From positions 158,343-222,342 of the forward strand of contig JAFGVV010000027.1 in NCBI GenBank assembly GCA_016937795.1: a DNA stretch of 64,000 bases. The letters are read 5' to 3'. Origin of the DNA: Paludibacteraceae bacterium (GTDB taxonomy: Bacteria > Bacteroidota > Bacteroidia > Bacteroidales > Paludibacteraceae). How positions within the stretch are numbered: position 1 is the stretch's first letter; every line of letters begins with the position of its first letter. Position numbers and translations under genes: made by a program. The notes below the pieces were generated by a model that did not search any database, was not told the DNA's origin, and saw only the letters and a list, made by a program, of their open reading frames with translations. Below, in pieces: positions 36,793 through 45,906 of the stretch.

Positions 36793-37145
36793 TGAATATT
36801 TTTTCAGCTATAATCTCAAATAATGCTGAGAATTATCAATAAAATACTTTTTATGCAATTTATGACACTCGGCTTTTTGTGAATTCAGACAGTTGTTTTG
36901 TTGAATTAATTATTTCTTCTATCAAAAAAATGTTGCCACAGAGTGATTCGAAAATAAAGATCACTCCATAGCTTTTGCTTGTCTTTTATTCGGTACTATC
37001 AATAACTATATCATGCAAATATAAAACTTGTAAATCCGGGTCGTAGAGAAGATTCTGTTCAAAAAACAGCAAAATTGTATCACGCCCTCAAATCTTCGTT
37101 TTTATTATATCAGAAATCAGTTGTTTGCTACCAGAGTGATTGTTT

Positions 37146-37262
37146 ATGAACAAAGAGTTATATTCATTTGGTTTTGTTGCTGCTACATTTGCAATGTGTA
37201 CTGCGGTAATTATTTTATTAATGGACTCTGAAGTAATCGGTCGTAGCGCATTAAAATCTTAA
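37146..37262 (+). CDS. Possible 38-residue single-pass membrane peptide
   Basis: An ATG at 37146 opens a 38-codon frame ending TAA at 37260-37262. The peptide MNKELYSFGF continues into a hydrophobic stretch (VAATFAMCTAVIILLM) and a short polar tail, like a one-helix membrane peptide. No clear ribosome-binding signal is seen, and a promoter-like TACATTTG lies within it, so it may be chance coding in a leader region. Confidence 0.2.
   Translation: MNKELYSFGFVAATFAMCTAVIILLMDSEVIGRSALKS
37184..37191 (+). promoter_or_regulatory. Possible promoter element for InlB-repeat gene
   Basis: TACATTTG matches TAnnTTTG and lies 103 bp before the ATG at 37294. No well-spaced -33 TTTG is present, so support is modest. 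Confidence 0.35.
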
Positions 37263-37293
37263 ATTTAAACATGAGTCCAATACTTATACATTT

Positions 37294-38391
37294 ATGAAAA
37301 AAAATTACATCTTAGGAGCTTTTGTTGCTCTGTTGACATTTGTGAGTTTAAGTGTGTTTGCTCAGCCTTACACCGATATGCCTGCCGGTTTCTTGACAAC
37401 ACCTCCAGCCGTGAGTACTGCAGAATCGCCTGTGTGGTATAATATGATGTCCACTAATGGCGATGAACGAAAGATCAGTTACATGTATTTTGATGGTACG
37501 AATTTTAAAACAGAACAGATTTTGACAGGTATCACAGATGCAATGCAGTCAGATAGATATATGTGGCGTCTTGAAGCCGGAGCTAAGGGAGAAGGATACG
37601 TTGTGTTTGTACACAAAACTTCAGGAGCAAGAATCACAGGTAGTGCTTTGGCGAACAATTCGACGCTTACGATGGGTGAAACAGGAGTTGAATGGTATAT
37701 GCAGGTAGCATCAGCTGTTGCTGGTTCTACTACAAATGGTCAATACTGTTTTAATTTTGATGGGCCAACTCCAATTTTATTGCTGAATGCCGGAATTGCT
37801 GCTGATCCATTTTTTAGAAATGTATTGGTTTTCAATGGTGCTGGTAGTGTTGCTAAATCTTCGGGTTGGTTCTTCTATCCTGTCACTTCAACAAAAACCG
37901 TGACTATCAACACCTCGGAAAATGGTACTGTAACTGCTACTGCTACAAACGGTACGCCGGTTCAATCTACTATTACAACCGGAAATTCTGTTCTTGTGGG
38001 AACAAAAGTGACAGTTTCTGTAAGTCCGGCATCTGGTTTTGTGCTTCAAACACTTACTGTCAACGGCAATGATGTGACAGCATCACTATCAGAAGGTAAG
38101 TATTCATTCAACGTTAATGCCGATGCAACTGTTGAAGCAGTGTTCACAGTAAGTACAATTAATCCTTCTACCTCATTGTTGAGAGGAGTGTATATGAATC
38201 CGCAAACGAATCATTTAACCTTTTTCAATCGGGTTGAAAATTCCGAAGCAACCATATATAATTTAACAGGTAAAAGAATTGCCGGCTCAAATGCTTCTGA
38301 AATTGATATGAGCGATGTGCAGGCTGGTGTTTATTTTGTAAGATATATGACTTCAGCCGGAGTTGAATCAGTAAGATTCATAAAAAAATAA
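37294..38391 (+). CDS. Secreted InlB-repeat protein with type IX sorting domain
   Basis: Signal peptide to about residue 23 (LSVFAQ). Residues 24-200 have beta-rich sequence with no family I can name (WYNMMSTNGDERKISYMYFD, YCFNFDGPTPILLLNAG). Residues about 203-285 form a divergent InlB B-repeat-type domain (VTINTSENGTVTATATNG, GTKVTVSVSPASGFVLQTLT, VNADATVEAVFTVS). Residues about 294-365 are a type A sorting domain (YNLTGKRIAGSN, VQAGVYFVRYMTS, SVRFIKK). Probably a surface protein; its partner is the sulfatase 78 bp downstream, although a terminator lies between. The N-terminal part resembles a carbohydrate-binding sandwich, but this is only an impression. Confidence 0.8.
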   Translation: MKKNYILGAFVALLTFVSLSVFAQPYTDMPAGFLTTPPAVSTAESPVWYNMMSTNGDERKISYMYFDGTNFKTEQILTGITDAMQSDRYMWRLEAGAKGEGYVVFVHKTSGARITGSALANNSTLTMGETGVEWYMQVASAVAGSTTNGQYCFNFDGPTPILLLNAGIAADPFFRNVLVFNGAGSVAKSSGWFFYPVTSTKTVTINTSENGTVTATATNGTPVQSTITTGNSVLVGTKVTVSVSPASGFVLQTLTVNGNDVTASLSEGKYSFNVNADATVEAVFTVSTINPSTSLLRGVYMNPQTNHLTFFNRVENSEATIYNLTGKRIAGSNASEIDMSDVQAGVYFVRYMTSAGVESVRFIKK

Positions 38392-38405
38392 GATTTAATC
38401 TTTTG

Positions 38406-38443
38406 TCGGGAGTGTGTTTTTGTACATGCTCCCGAAATTTTTT
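38406..38443 (+). terminator. Terminator after InlB-repeat gene
   Basis: TCGGGAGTGT (38406-38415) pairs with ACATGCTCCCGA (38424-38435) with one bulged base, followed by AAATTTTTT. It lies 15 bp after the stop codon and 27 bp before the sulfatase start, so read-through may feed the sulfatase. Confidence 0.8.
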
Positions 38444-38469
38444 CTGTTCCTCAAAAAAAATAATACTTC

Positions 38470-40989
38470 ATGAGAAATACGATATTCACAATGGCCTCGC
38501 TTTCTGCAGCAATGGCATTTGCCCAAAGTGAAAGACCGAATATAATGCTTATTGTGGTCGACGACTTGGGATTTTCAGATTTAGGTTGTTATGGTGGTGA
38601 AATTAATACTCCCAATATTGATGCATTAGCCAATAATGGATTGCGGTTTACACAATTTTATAATGGCTCACGGAGCTGTCCTTCGAGAGCTTCGCTTCTC
38701 ACCGGTTTATATCCGCATCAGGCTGGTATCACAGGTATGGGGCAGAGCATTAATAATAAATGTGTTACCATTCCCGAAGTGCTGAAGCCCGCAGGTTACA
38801 GTACTGCAATGACCGGGAAATGGCACTTGTCGCAGACTCAGGCACGCAGTTCGCATGCCGAGCAAATGCAATGGCTGGCCAATCGTGTTGATTACGGTCC
38901 TTTTGCTCCTTTGGCATCTTATCCCTGCAATCGCGGTTTCGATGAACATTATGGAATCATCTGGGGTGTTGCCAACTTTTTTGATCCTTTCAGTCTGGTT
39001 CATAACGAAGAAAGAATAGCATCTGTACCGGATGATTTTTATCTTACCGATTTTGTGACCGATAAATCAGTAATGCTTATCGATAGTCTATCAAAAGTGG
39101 ATAAGCCATTTTTTATGTATGTGGCGCATCCGGCTCCTCACTGGCCGCTTCATGCAAAACCTGAAGATATTGCAAAGTATAAGGGGAAATATGATGCTGG
39201 TTGGGATGTGATTCAGCGTCAGCGATACGATAAAATGGTTGAATTGGGCTTGATTGATCCTGTCAAAGTACCTTATCCCCGAAATGAATCAGGACGAAGC
39301 TGGAGTGCAGAACCCAATAAAGCCTGGGAAGCAGCGCATATGGAAGTGCATGCGGCTATGGTGGATTGCGTTGATCAGGGAATTGGTGAAATTATTGATA
39401 AACTGAAAGAAACCGGTGAATATGATAATACAATAATATTCTTCCTTTCGGATAATGGAGCCTCGTCGGAGCGATATGCTGATCCGGGTTTCGACCGTCC
39501 TTCGTTGATGAGAAATGGTGAAACAATTCTTTATCCTGCCGCTAAAGCGATGCCCGGTACGCAAAATGTATACGGTTATATTGGTAATGGATGGGCAGGT
39601 GCAATTAATACTCCTTTTCGTTACTGGAAATCAGAGTCGTTTCATGGCGGAAATGCCACACCTTTTATAATTCATTGGCCTGCCGGATTGAAAACACAGC
39701 CGGGTGAGATCATTCATAAACCGGGTCATGTGATCGATATGATGCCTACTTGTATTGAACTTGCCAACGCCACATACCCAACAACTTACAAGGGTGTTAC
39801 TATTACTCCTGCTGAAAGCAATGGAATAAAAGCAATCATCGATGGAGAAGCATTTAATCGTACCGAACCAATGTTTTGGGAACATGAAGGAGGCAGAGCT
39901 GTACGTTTGGGCGATTGGAAACTTGTATCTCTAAAAAATGCAAACTGGCAACTTTTTGATTTAGCTAATGATTTGAGTGAGACCCGAAATGTAGCTGTTG
40001 AATATCCTGACAAAGTAAAAGAACTAAAAGCCCTCTGGAATACATGGGCACGAAAAATGGGGCTTAATGTAACCGATGATATTCCCGATACTCCGGTTGA
40101 CCTGGCTTTTTACTATTCTTTCGATTCGAATCTGACCGATGGAGCTGCAAACAAATATTCACTCACTGCGCCTAACGGGAATAGTTTCGGTGCCGGTCGG
40201 TATGGTGATGCCCTGCAATTAAATGGTTTAAATCAATATCTCGACCTGAACACTGCCAATATCGTTAATCCTGGCAATACTCAATACACAGTTTGTGCAT
40301 GGGTGTATAATACTGCAACTACTGTGCCTTCTGCCGGTAATTTGTATGAAGAGGTAATATTGGCTCAAAAGGACGGAAGTTCCGATGCTGCGGGTCGTAT
40401 TGCACTTTATACCCGTTTCGATGGTGCAACATCGTATTTTAATAATTTCCTGGGAAATGCACAAAACCTGTCAAGTCCGAATGCATTTAAAAGAAACGAA
40501 TGGATGCATGTGGCTGTGGTTTGTAATCCTGCTACCCGTGAGGTGACTTATTATATCAATGGTGTCAGAGATGTAACCTGTTATGCGGCTAATGCTTTTG
40601 AGAATTCAACCGGTGGTTTTCGTATCGGGGCTCATAAAGCAAACAAAAACTATTGGATTGGTAAAATTGATGAACTATATTTGTTTAAGGGATTGTTGTC
40701 AGGAGCCGATATTGTGAAGGTTATGAATAACACTTATTTTGTAACAGATGTCAATGAAGTGTCACTGAATGATTACTCCCTGGATGCATTTTATGATAAT
40801 AATGTAATTAAAACTGTAGGTTTGAATCCTGTGAAGCGAATTGAACTGTACGATGGATCAGGGAGACTGTTGAAGACGAATCGCGATAGCTCACAGATGA
40901 ATGTGGATAATTTATTAAGTGGTAGCTATATTCTCAGACTCGAAGATGTGGTTGGGAATAAGCGGTCGAAGAGCCTCGTGATTAGATAG
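38470..40989 (+). CDS. Secreted arylsulfatase (S1 type) with LamG-like and type IX sorting domains
   Basis: Signal peptide to about residue 19 (AAMAFAQ). The sulfatase fold starts RPNIMLIVVDDLGFSDLGCYG with metal-binding Asp residues, and the sulfatase signature SRSCPSRASLLTG places Cys70 as the residue converted to formylglycine. Also typical are MTGKWHLSQ and IIFFLSDNGASSE. After about residue 535 comes a concanavalin/LamG-like domain (about 545-740; LQLNGLNQYLDLN, ARIALYTRFD-like segment) and a type A sorting domain (about 768-839; LYDGSGRLLKTNRDS, GSYILRLED). It removes sulfate esters from sulfated glycans outside the cell. A Cys-type sulfatase needs an anaerobic maturase, which is not in this window. 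Confidence 0.93.
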   Translation: MRNTIFTMASLSAAMAFAQSERPNIMLIVVDDLGFSDLGCYGGEINTPNIDALANNGLRFTQFYNGSRSCPSRASLLTGLYPHQAGITGMGQSINNKCVTIPEVLKPAGYSTAMTGKWHLSQTQARSSHAEQMQWLANRVDYGPFAPLASYPCNRGFDEHYGIIWGVANFFDPFSLVHNEERIASVPDDFYLTDFVTDKSVMLIDSLSKVDKPFFMYVAHPAPHWPLHAKPEDIAKYKGKYDAGWDVIQRQRYDKMVELGLIDPVKVPYPRNESGRSWSAEPNKAWEAAHMEVHAAMVDCVDQGIGEIIDKLKETGEYDNTIIFFLSDNGASSERYADPGFDRPSLMRNGETILYPAAKAMPGTQNVYGYIGNGWAGAINTPFRYWKSESFHGGNATPFIIHWPAGLKTQPGEIIHKPGHVIDMMPTCIELANATYPTTYKGVTITPAESNGIKAIIDGEAFNRTEPMFWEHEGGRAVRLGDWKLVSLKNANWQLFDLANDLSETRNVAVEYPDKVKELKALWNTWARKMGLNVTDDIPDTPVDLAFYYSFDSNLTDGAANKYSLTAPNGNSFGAGRYGDALQLNGLNQYLDLNTANIVNPGNTQYTVCAWVYNTATTVPSAGNLYEEVILAQKDGSSDAAGRIALYTRFDGATSYFNNFLGNAQNLSSPNAFKRNEWMHVAVVCNPATREVTYYINGVRDVTCYAANAFENSTGGFRIGAHKANKNYWIGKIDELYLFKGLLSGADIVKVMNNTYFVTDVNEVSLNDYSLDAFYDNNVIKTVGLNPVKRIELYDGSGRLLKTNRDSSQMNVDNLLSGSYILRLEDVVGNKRSKSLVIR

Positions 40990-41013
40990 AAATTTTTTTT
41001 AAATTGTTTGTGT

Positions 41014-41178
41014 AAGAGACTGTGTCAAAAGAAAACTGAACGCAAATCACGCAAAAAACTGCAAATTTTCACAAATTACATGCTGCTGTCATTCAATGCA
41101 ATATCGAATGTTGGAATTGTTTTATTTGTGAAGATTTGCGTAATTTGCGTTCAGAAAATACTTTTGATACAAGCTCTT
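41014..41178. repeat. MITE-like inverted-repeat element
   Basis: Left arm 41014-41076 and right arm 41124-41178 are inverted copies: both read AAGAG at the tip, then TGTRTCAAAAG, CTGAACGCAAAT, YACGCAAA and TTCACAAAT going inward, with a 47-bp centre. No open frame lies inside. It fills the gap between the convergent sulfatase and lon genes and could act as a two-way terminator. The tips resemble insertion-sequence ends, suggesting a non-autonomous element. Confidence 0.7.
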
Positions 41179-41190
41179 TTATTTGTGAAA

Positions 41191-43626
41191 TCAACTTACC
41201 GTTTCTTTCAGCAATGCAATTTCCAGCACTTCCATAATGTCGGAAACATAGTGAAATTTTAGTCCTTTGAGATAAGCAGGTTTTATTTCTTCGATGTCTT
41301 TCCGGTTTTCGACACACAGAATAATGTCGGTAATGCCGGCACGTTTGGCAGCCAGTATTTTTTCCTTGATGCCACCCACCGGAAGTACTTTTCCACGCAG
41401 TGTAATTTCGCCTGTCATGGCTAAGTTACTACGAACTTTACGTTTGGTAAATGCCGACGTTAATGCTGTGACCATAGTAATACCGGCCGAAGGTCCATCT
41501 TTTGGAATAGCTCCTTCGGGCACGTGCACATGCACATTCCATTCGTCGAAAATCAGCGGGTCGATATTCAGTTTTTCGGCATGCGATTTAATATATTCAA
41601 GCGCAATAACAGCCGATTCCTTCATCACATCGCCCAGATTTCCGGTGAGCGTGAGTTTTGGCGCTTTGCTTTTACTCAGACTCGATTCTACAAACAGAAT
41701 TTCGCCACCCACCTGTGTCCATGCAAGTCCGGTAACCACACCTGCATATTCGTTGCCCTGATATTTATCGCTGCTATAGCGTGCAGCTCCCAGATATTTT
41801 TTCAGATCATCAATACTGATTTCGGGATTATATTCTTCGTCCGAAGCAACCATACGCGCAATTTTACGCATAAGCGAGGCAATCTGACGGTTTAACTCGC
41901 GTACGCCCGATTCGCGTGTGTACGAATCAATAAGCTGTTGCATTACCTGTTTCGAAATAATGGCCTGGTCTTTTTTCAAACCATGATTCTCGAGTTCTTT
42001 GCTTACCAAATGTCGCCGCGCAATCTCAATTTTTTCTTCCTGCGTATAACCGCTTACTTCAATGAGTTCCATACGGTCGAGCAAGGGACGCGGAATGCTG
42101 TTCAGATTATTGGCTGTAGCCACAAACATCACTTTCGAAAGGTCGAAATCCACATCAAGGAAATTGTCGTGGAAAGCCGTGTTTTGCTCAGGATCAAGTA
42201 CTTCGAGCAGAGCTGACGAAGGGTCGCCTTTGTAATCGGCTGTCACCTTGTCGATTTCGTCGAGCACAAAAACCGGATTGGCCGTCTCGGCTTTCTGAAT
42301 GTTCTGCATAATACGCCCGGGCATTGCGCCGATATAAGTGCGTCGGTGTCCGCGAATTTCGGCTTCGTCGTGCAAACCACCCAGCGAAACACGTACATAT
42401 TTACGGTTCAGCGCACGTGCGATCGATTTCCCGAGCGAAGTTTTCCCCACTCCCGGAGGGCCGTAAAGGCAAATGATAGGCGATTTCATGTCGCCTTTGA
42501 GTTTCAGCACAGCCAAATGTTCGAGAATGCGGTCTTTTACAGTTTCGAGTCCGAAATGATCGGCATCGAGCACTTTTTTTGCATTTTTCAGATTGAAATT
42601 ATCATTGCTATATTCGTTCCATGGCAGTTCGAGCATGGTTTCGATATAATTCAACTGAATGGAATAATCGGGCGAATGCTGACTGGTGCGTTCGAGTTTC
42701 TTAAGTTCCTTTTCGAATACTTTTGCAGTGGCTGCATTCCATTTCTTTTTCGAAGCACGGATTCTGAATTCTTCCACATCCTGTTCGGGCGAATTGCCAC
42801 CCAGCTCATTCTGAATGGTTTTCATTTGCTGTTGCAGGAAGTATTCGCGCTGTTGTTGGTCGATACCTTCACGCGCTTTGTTCTGAATCGACATTTTCAG
42901 GTCGAGCAATTGCGATTCTTTGTTCAGCAACTCGAAAAGCTGATATCCACGTTCCATCAAATCGTCGATTTCGAGTAGTCGCATTTTGTCGGCTACACTG
43001 AAACTAAAGTTGGCACAGGCATAGTTTATCAGAAATTCGGGACTTTCGATATTGCGAATTGCAAACGAAGCTTCGGGTGGAAGCATGCCTGAATTGGTTA
43101 TAATGTTCGTGGCCATGTCTTTTATCGACGAAATTAATGCCGGAAAAACACCATCGGCTTTTTCGGGAGCTTTTGCATTCGGCAAAGTATATACTTTTGC
43201 TTTCAGATAAGGACGTACAGCAACCTGATCACCTAAGCGGAAACGTTTTTTACCTTCAAGAATGACAGTTGTACTGTTGTCGGGCATTTCGAGAATTCGA
43301 ACTACCTGAGCCACAGTTCCCATTTGATATAATTGAGATACATCTGGGTCTTCGTCGTTTTTATCTATCTGAGTGCAAACGCCAATCAGTTTTTCGTTTT
43401 CATGTGCATGTCGGATCAGTTTCAGCGATTTGGGACGGGCCACTGCCACAGGTAGTAATACGCCCGGATAAATTACCATATTGCGTAAAGCTAATATGGG
43501 CAAAACAGCACCCTCGTCAAGAAAAATCTCTGATTGATTCTCGTCGAGCGAAATAATCGGAAAAACTTCGGCTGAACCCATCATCTCTTCTCTGAAATAA
43601 TTGTCAATTTTTTGCTTCATTGTCAT
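41191..43626 (-). CDS. lon: ATP-dependent Lon protease
   Basis: The 811-residue protein has the full Lon layout. N-terminal substrate-binding LON domain at about 40-240 ([19 protein letters not shown]); coiled helical region with [23 protein letters not shown]+ domain with Walker A GPPGVGKT at 389-396, Walker [10 protein letters not shown] at 452-460 and sensor residues; C-terminal serine-lysine protease with Ser713 in [11 protein letters not shown] and Lys754 in PVGGIKEK. It degrades misfolded and regulatory proteins in the cytoplasm as a hexamer. The start MTMKQK could use the Met at position 1 or 3. It is transcribed divergently from the L,D-transpeptidase gene. Confidence 0.98.
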   Translation of the reverse strand: MTMKQKIDNYFREEMMGSAEVFPIISLDENQSEIFLDEGAVLPILALRNMVIYPGVLLPVAVARPKSLKLIRHAHENEKLIGVCTQIDKNDEDPDVSQLYQMGTVAQVVRILEMPDNSTTVILEGKKRFRLGDQVAVRPYLKAKVYTLPNAKAPEKADGVFPALISSIKDMATNIITNSGMLPPEASFAIRNIESPEFLINYACANFSFSVADKMRLLEIDDLMERGYQLFELLNKESQLLDLKMSIQNKAREGIDQQQREYFLQQQMKTIQNELGGNSPEQDVEEFRIRASKKKWNAATAKVFEKELKKLERTSQHSPDYSIQLNYIETMLELPWNEYSNDNFNLKNAKKVLDADHFGLETVKDRILEHLAVLKLKGDMKSPIICLYGPPGVGKTSLGKSIARALNRKYVRVSLGGLHDEAEIRGHRRTYIGAMPGRIMQNIQKAETANPVFVLDEIDKVTADYKGDPSSALLEVLDPEQNTAFHDNFLDVDFDLSKVMFVATANNLNSIPRPLLDRMELIEVSGYTQEEKIEIARRHLVSKELENHGLKKDQAIISKQVMQQLIDSYTRESGVRELNRQIASLMRKIARMVASDEEYNPEISIDDLKKYLGAARYSSDKYQGNEYAGVVTGLAWTQVGGEILFVESSLSKSKAPKLTLTGNLGDVMKESAVIALEYIKSHAEKLNIDPLIFDEWNVHVHVPEGAIPKDGPSAGITMVTALTSAFTKRKVRSNLAMTGEITLRGKVLPVGGIKEKILAAKRAGITDIILCVENRKDIEEIKPAYLKGLKFHYVSDIMEVLEIALLKETVS

Positions 43627-43771
43627 ATGTGTTGCTAATTGTCTGCCATTATGGCGTAAATGAGCATGTGGATTTAATTGTAATATAAAAAATACTTTGT
43701 TTTAAAGTGCTGATTGCTAGAATGTATTGTTTTTGTCGTCAAAAGCTATTCATGTTTTTCAATAGCTGTGC

Positions 43772-43801
43772 CAAAAATATATTATCGAACATATTATCAA
43801 A
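43772..43801 (-). promoter_or_regulatory. lon promoter
   Basis: On the - strand, TATTTTTG (43772-43779) matches TAnnTTTG and TTTG (43798-43801) lies 18 bp upstream of it, close to normal spacing. The lon start codon is 146 bp downstream. No heat-shock-type operator was recognised. Confidence 0.55.
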
Positions 43802-43805
43802 CTTT

Positions 43806-43833
43806 TTTGTGTGAAATTAAATCAATAAATTTG
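43806..43833 (+). promoter_or_regulatory. L,D-transpeptidase gene promoter
   Basis: TTTG (43806-43809) and TAAATTTG (43826-43833) are separated by 16 bp. The long distance (about 228 bp) to the preferred ATG at 44061 implies a long leader or another, unseen, promoter. Confidence 0.45.
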
Positions 43834-44060
43834 CAGCCTGAGTGTTTGAAAAATGAAGTGACAAACATTTAACGATCAAATTGAATGCAAGACATAAAAA
43901 CATGTAGCACAAAAAGATATTGCTTTGTGTTTTTAATTGTCACTTGATAGTATGGTCGATTCTAATTGTTTTTTACTTTTACTTTTTAAGATTAATTTTT
44001 AAACATTTTCTAAGTTGTTTCTTAATCCGATTATTTTTTTCATCAAAAACAAATAAAGGT

Positions 44061-45815
44061 ATGAGATTTTTATTCTGTAGGTTTGTGTTTTCCTTTTTGC
44101 TGTTGGTTTCTGTTTCGTGCAAAAATACAAACAAATCCTTCGAAACTATCATTCCCGATACAGATAGAGTTGATATTTTTATGCTCGATTCAGCACTGAA
44201 CGAAGCATTAAATTCGTTTCCCGATTCTGTCTCAGGCGATTCGTTGTGGCTGGAATTGTTGTATCCGGCAAATGATATTCAGCTATTATGGACTTTTAGT
44301 GATACGGCTGCTCTGAAAATTGATACTTTACTTAGTTTTGTTCAAAACAGTGCTGTTCACGGAGTTTTGCCTGAAGAATTTTTTGCTGATAGTATTCAGT
44401 ATTGGCTCAACAGATTTCGTGCTGGGAAGTTGTCGTATGCAGGTATTGCAAAACTCGAACTTAGCGCATCAACGGCTTATATAAAATATTGTCGTATGCT
44501 CGCGTTTGGGTTTGTCGATGCCAAAGCGGTTTTTCCGGGAAATTATATTATTCGCAAGGGGGTGGATACTGTATTTATAGAAAACTGTGTGCTAAATCAG
44601 AAATCGAAATTAAATCATGTGCTCGATAGTTTACAACCCACCCATATTGATTATGTGGCTTTGCAAAATGAGCGTGCTAAGTTATTATCGATGCAGGATG
44701 TGTTGTTCGATTCAATTCCCTTGCTTAATAATAATAGAACAATCAAACTGAATGAGAATGATAGCGTAATACCTCTTATTATCAGACGTTTGTTGCTGTC
44801 GGGAGAGCTTACTTCCGAAACTGCAGGCGATGTAAACCGTACACTGTTCGATGAAAATCTTTTGATAGCGCTTGACAAATTCAGATACAAAACCGGACTG
44901 CTGCTCGACACCGAAATTGGAAATAATACTATTCGGGCACTTAATGTGAGTTTTGCCGCTTTTATAGACCATATCGATGTAAATCTGGAACGTATGCGCT
45001 GGAAAACTGAAAAGCCTTTAGGAAGTAAACATATTCGTGTCAATGTGGCTGATATGACACTCAGGGCGTTCAGAAATGATACAATGACATTGAAAATGAA
45101 TGTGGTGGTAGGAAAGGCACCACTTAACAAAACACCGCTTTTGCAAAGTTCGATTTACGAACTTGTACTGAATCCGACTTGGACAGTGCCTAACAGCATT
45201 ATAGTAAAGGAAATATCGAGATTGCAAGCACGCGATACAAGTTATTTGCGTCGTCATAATATGCGTGTGTACTACAAGTCTGTGGAGCAAAATCCTGATA
45301 CAATTAAATGGGCGCGGATAACTAAAAAGTATCAGCCTTATGTGATTGTACAAGATTCGGGAAGTTTTAATGCATTGGGTAGGGTTAAATTTAATTTTTC
45401 GAACCGCTTCAGTGTCTATCTGCACGATACAAACTCCCGTGGAGCTTTTTACAGACATAATCGTGCGTTAAGTCATGGTTGCGTAAGGGTTGCTATGCCT
45501 TACGAACTTGCATTTTTCTGTCTGCCTGAATTCGATCTCAAAAATAAAAAACTGTTTGAAAAGCGTCAGGAACTTGAAGATAAAATTCGTTACAGTACAG
45601 GTCTGACAATAAGAACCAAAGCCGGAAAACTGGCCCTCGAAACCGATAGTGCCTCGATGCGAATTGATAAACTGCGTGTAAACCCTCAGGTGCCGCTTAG
45701 CATTGAATATTTTACATGCCTGCGCAACGAAAAAAATGAAGTTGTTTTCAGGAATGATATATATGGTTTTGATAAACCGATACTTCATAAGTTAAGAATC
45801 CGTGCGGTAAACTGA
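44061..45815 (+). CDS. L,D-transpeptidase (YkuD/YcbB-type) lipoprotein
   Basis: The frame is open from 43920 with a TTG, but that leader is a strange hydrophobic run; the ATG at 44061 starts a normal lipoprotein signal (MRFLFCRFVF to VSVSC, Cys19). Residues up to about 280 form a scaffold-type region, a peptidoglycan-binding-like helix set follows (LLIALDKFRYKTGLLLDTEIG), and the YkuD catalytic domain spans about 310-500. The active site is ALSHGCVRV with Cys474 and His472. Enzymes of this group form 3-3 crosslinks in peptidoglycan or attach proteins to it. Overall length and order fit the YcbB subgroup. Anchored in the periplasm. Confidence 0.9.
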   Translation: MRFLFCRFVFSFLLLVSVSCKNTNKSFETIIPDTDRVDIFMLDSALNEALNSFPDSVSGDSLWLELLYPANDIQLLWTFSDTAALKIDTLLSFVQNSAVHGVLPEEFFADSIQYWLNRFRAGKLSYAGIAKLELSASTAYIKYCRMLAFGFVDAKAVFPGNYIIRKGVDTVFIENCVLNQKSKLNHVLDSLQPTHIDYVALQNERAKLLSMQDVLFDSIPLLNNNRTIKLNENDSVIPLIIRRLLLSGELTSETAGDVNRTLFDENLLIALDKFRYKTGLLLDTEIGNNTIRALNVSFAAFIDHIDVNLERMRWKTEKPLGSKHIRVNVADMTLRAFRNDTMTLKMNVVVGKAPLNKTPLLQSSIYELVLNPTWTVPNSIIVKEISRLQARDTSYLRRHNMRVYYKSVEQNPDTIKWARITKKYQPYVIVQDSGSFNALGRVKFNFSNRFSVYLHDTNSRGAFYRHNRALSHGCVRVAMPYELAFFCLPEFDLKNKKLFEKRQELEDKIRYSTGLTIRTKAGKLALETDSASMRIDKLRVNPQVPLSIEYFTCLRNEKNEVVFRNDIYGFDKPILHKLRIRAVN

Positions 45816-45826
45816 AAATTTAAAAC

Positions 45827-45834
45827 TATTTTTG
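45827..45834 (+). promoter_or_regulatory. Promoter element for porT
   Basis: TATTTTTG matches TAnnTTTG and is 73 bp before the ATG at 45907, just after the L,D-transpeptidase stop codon. No good -33 TTTG was found. Confidence 0.45.
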
Positions 45835-45906
45835 CAGGCCTGTTCTTCCTGCGACTTACAATAAACGCAGATGGAGTGCGTTTTATATCATGACAAAAAA
45901 AAAGCA

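Larger units (their letters stand above)
36757..37293. other. Divergent intergenic region between DoxX operon and InlB-repeat gene
   Basis: The 537-bp stretch is AT-rich and carries no confident gene. It includes - strand promoter elements at 36785-36792 and possibly 37016-37023, a + strand element at 37184-37191, a short GAGTGAT/ATCACTC inverted repeat (36941-36966) and a 38-codon open frame at 37146-37262. Confidence 0.6.
43627..44060. other. Divergent promoter region between lon and L,D-transpeptidase gene
   Basis: No gene is supported in this 434-bp stretch. It holds outward-facing promoter elements (43772-43801 for lon, 43806-43833 for the L,D-transpeptidase). About 225 bp of leader follow the second one, including a weak CACAAA/TTTGTG hairpin (43908-43929) followed by five T. 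Confidence 0.65.

Noticed and set aside
41008..41262. An 84-codon open frame across the inverted-repeat element
   Set aside because: It is made of the repeat arms and the complement of the end of lon, with no protein-like sequence.
42346..42978. A 210-codon open frame on the + strand inside lon
   Set aside because: It lies within the ATP-binding and linker part of lon and shows only Phe-, His- and Cys-rich antisense sequence.
43920..44060. Upstream extension of the L,D-transpeptidase with a TTG start
   Set aside because: The extra 47 residues are a Phe- and Leu-rich run that would spoil the lipoprotein signal; the ATG at 44061 gives a standard lipobox.
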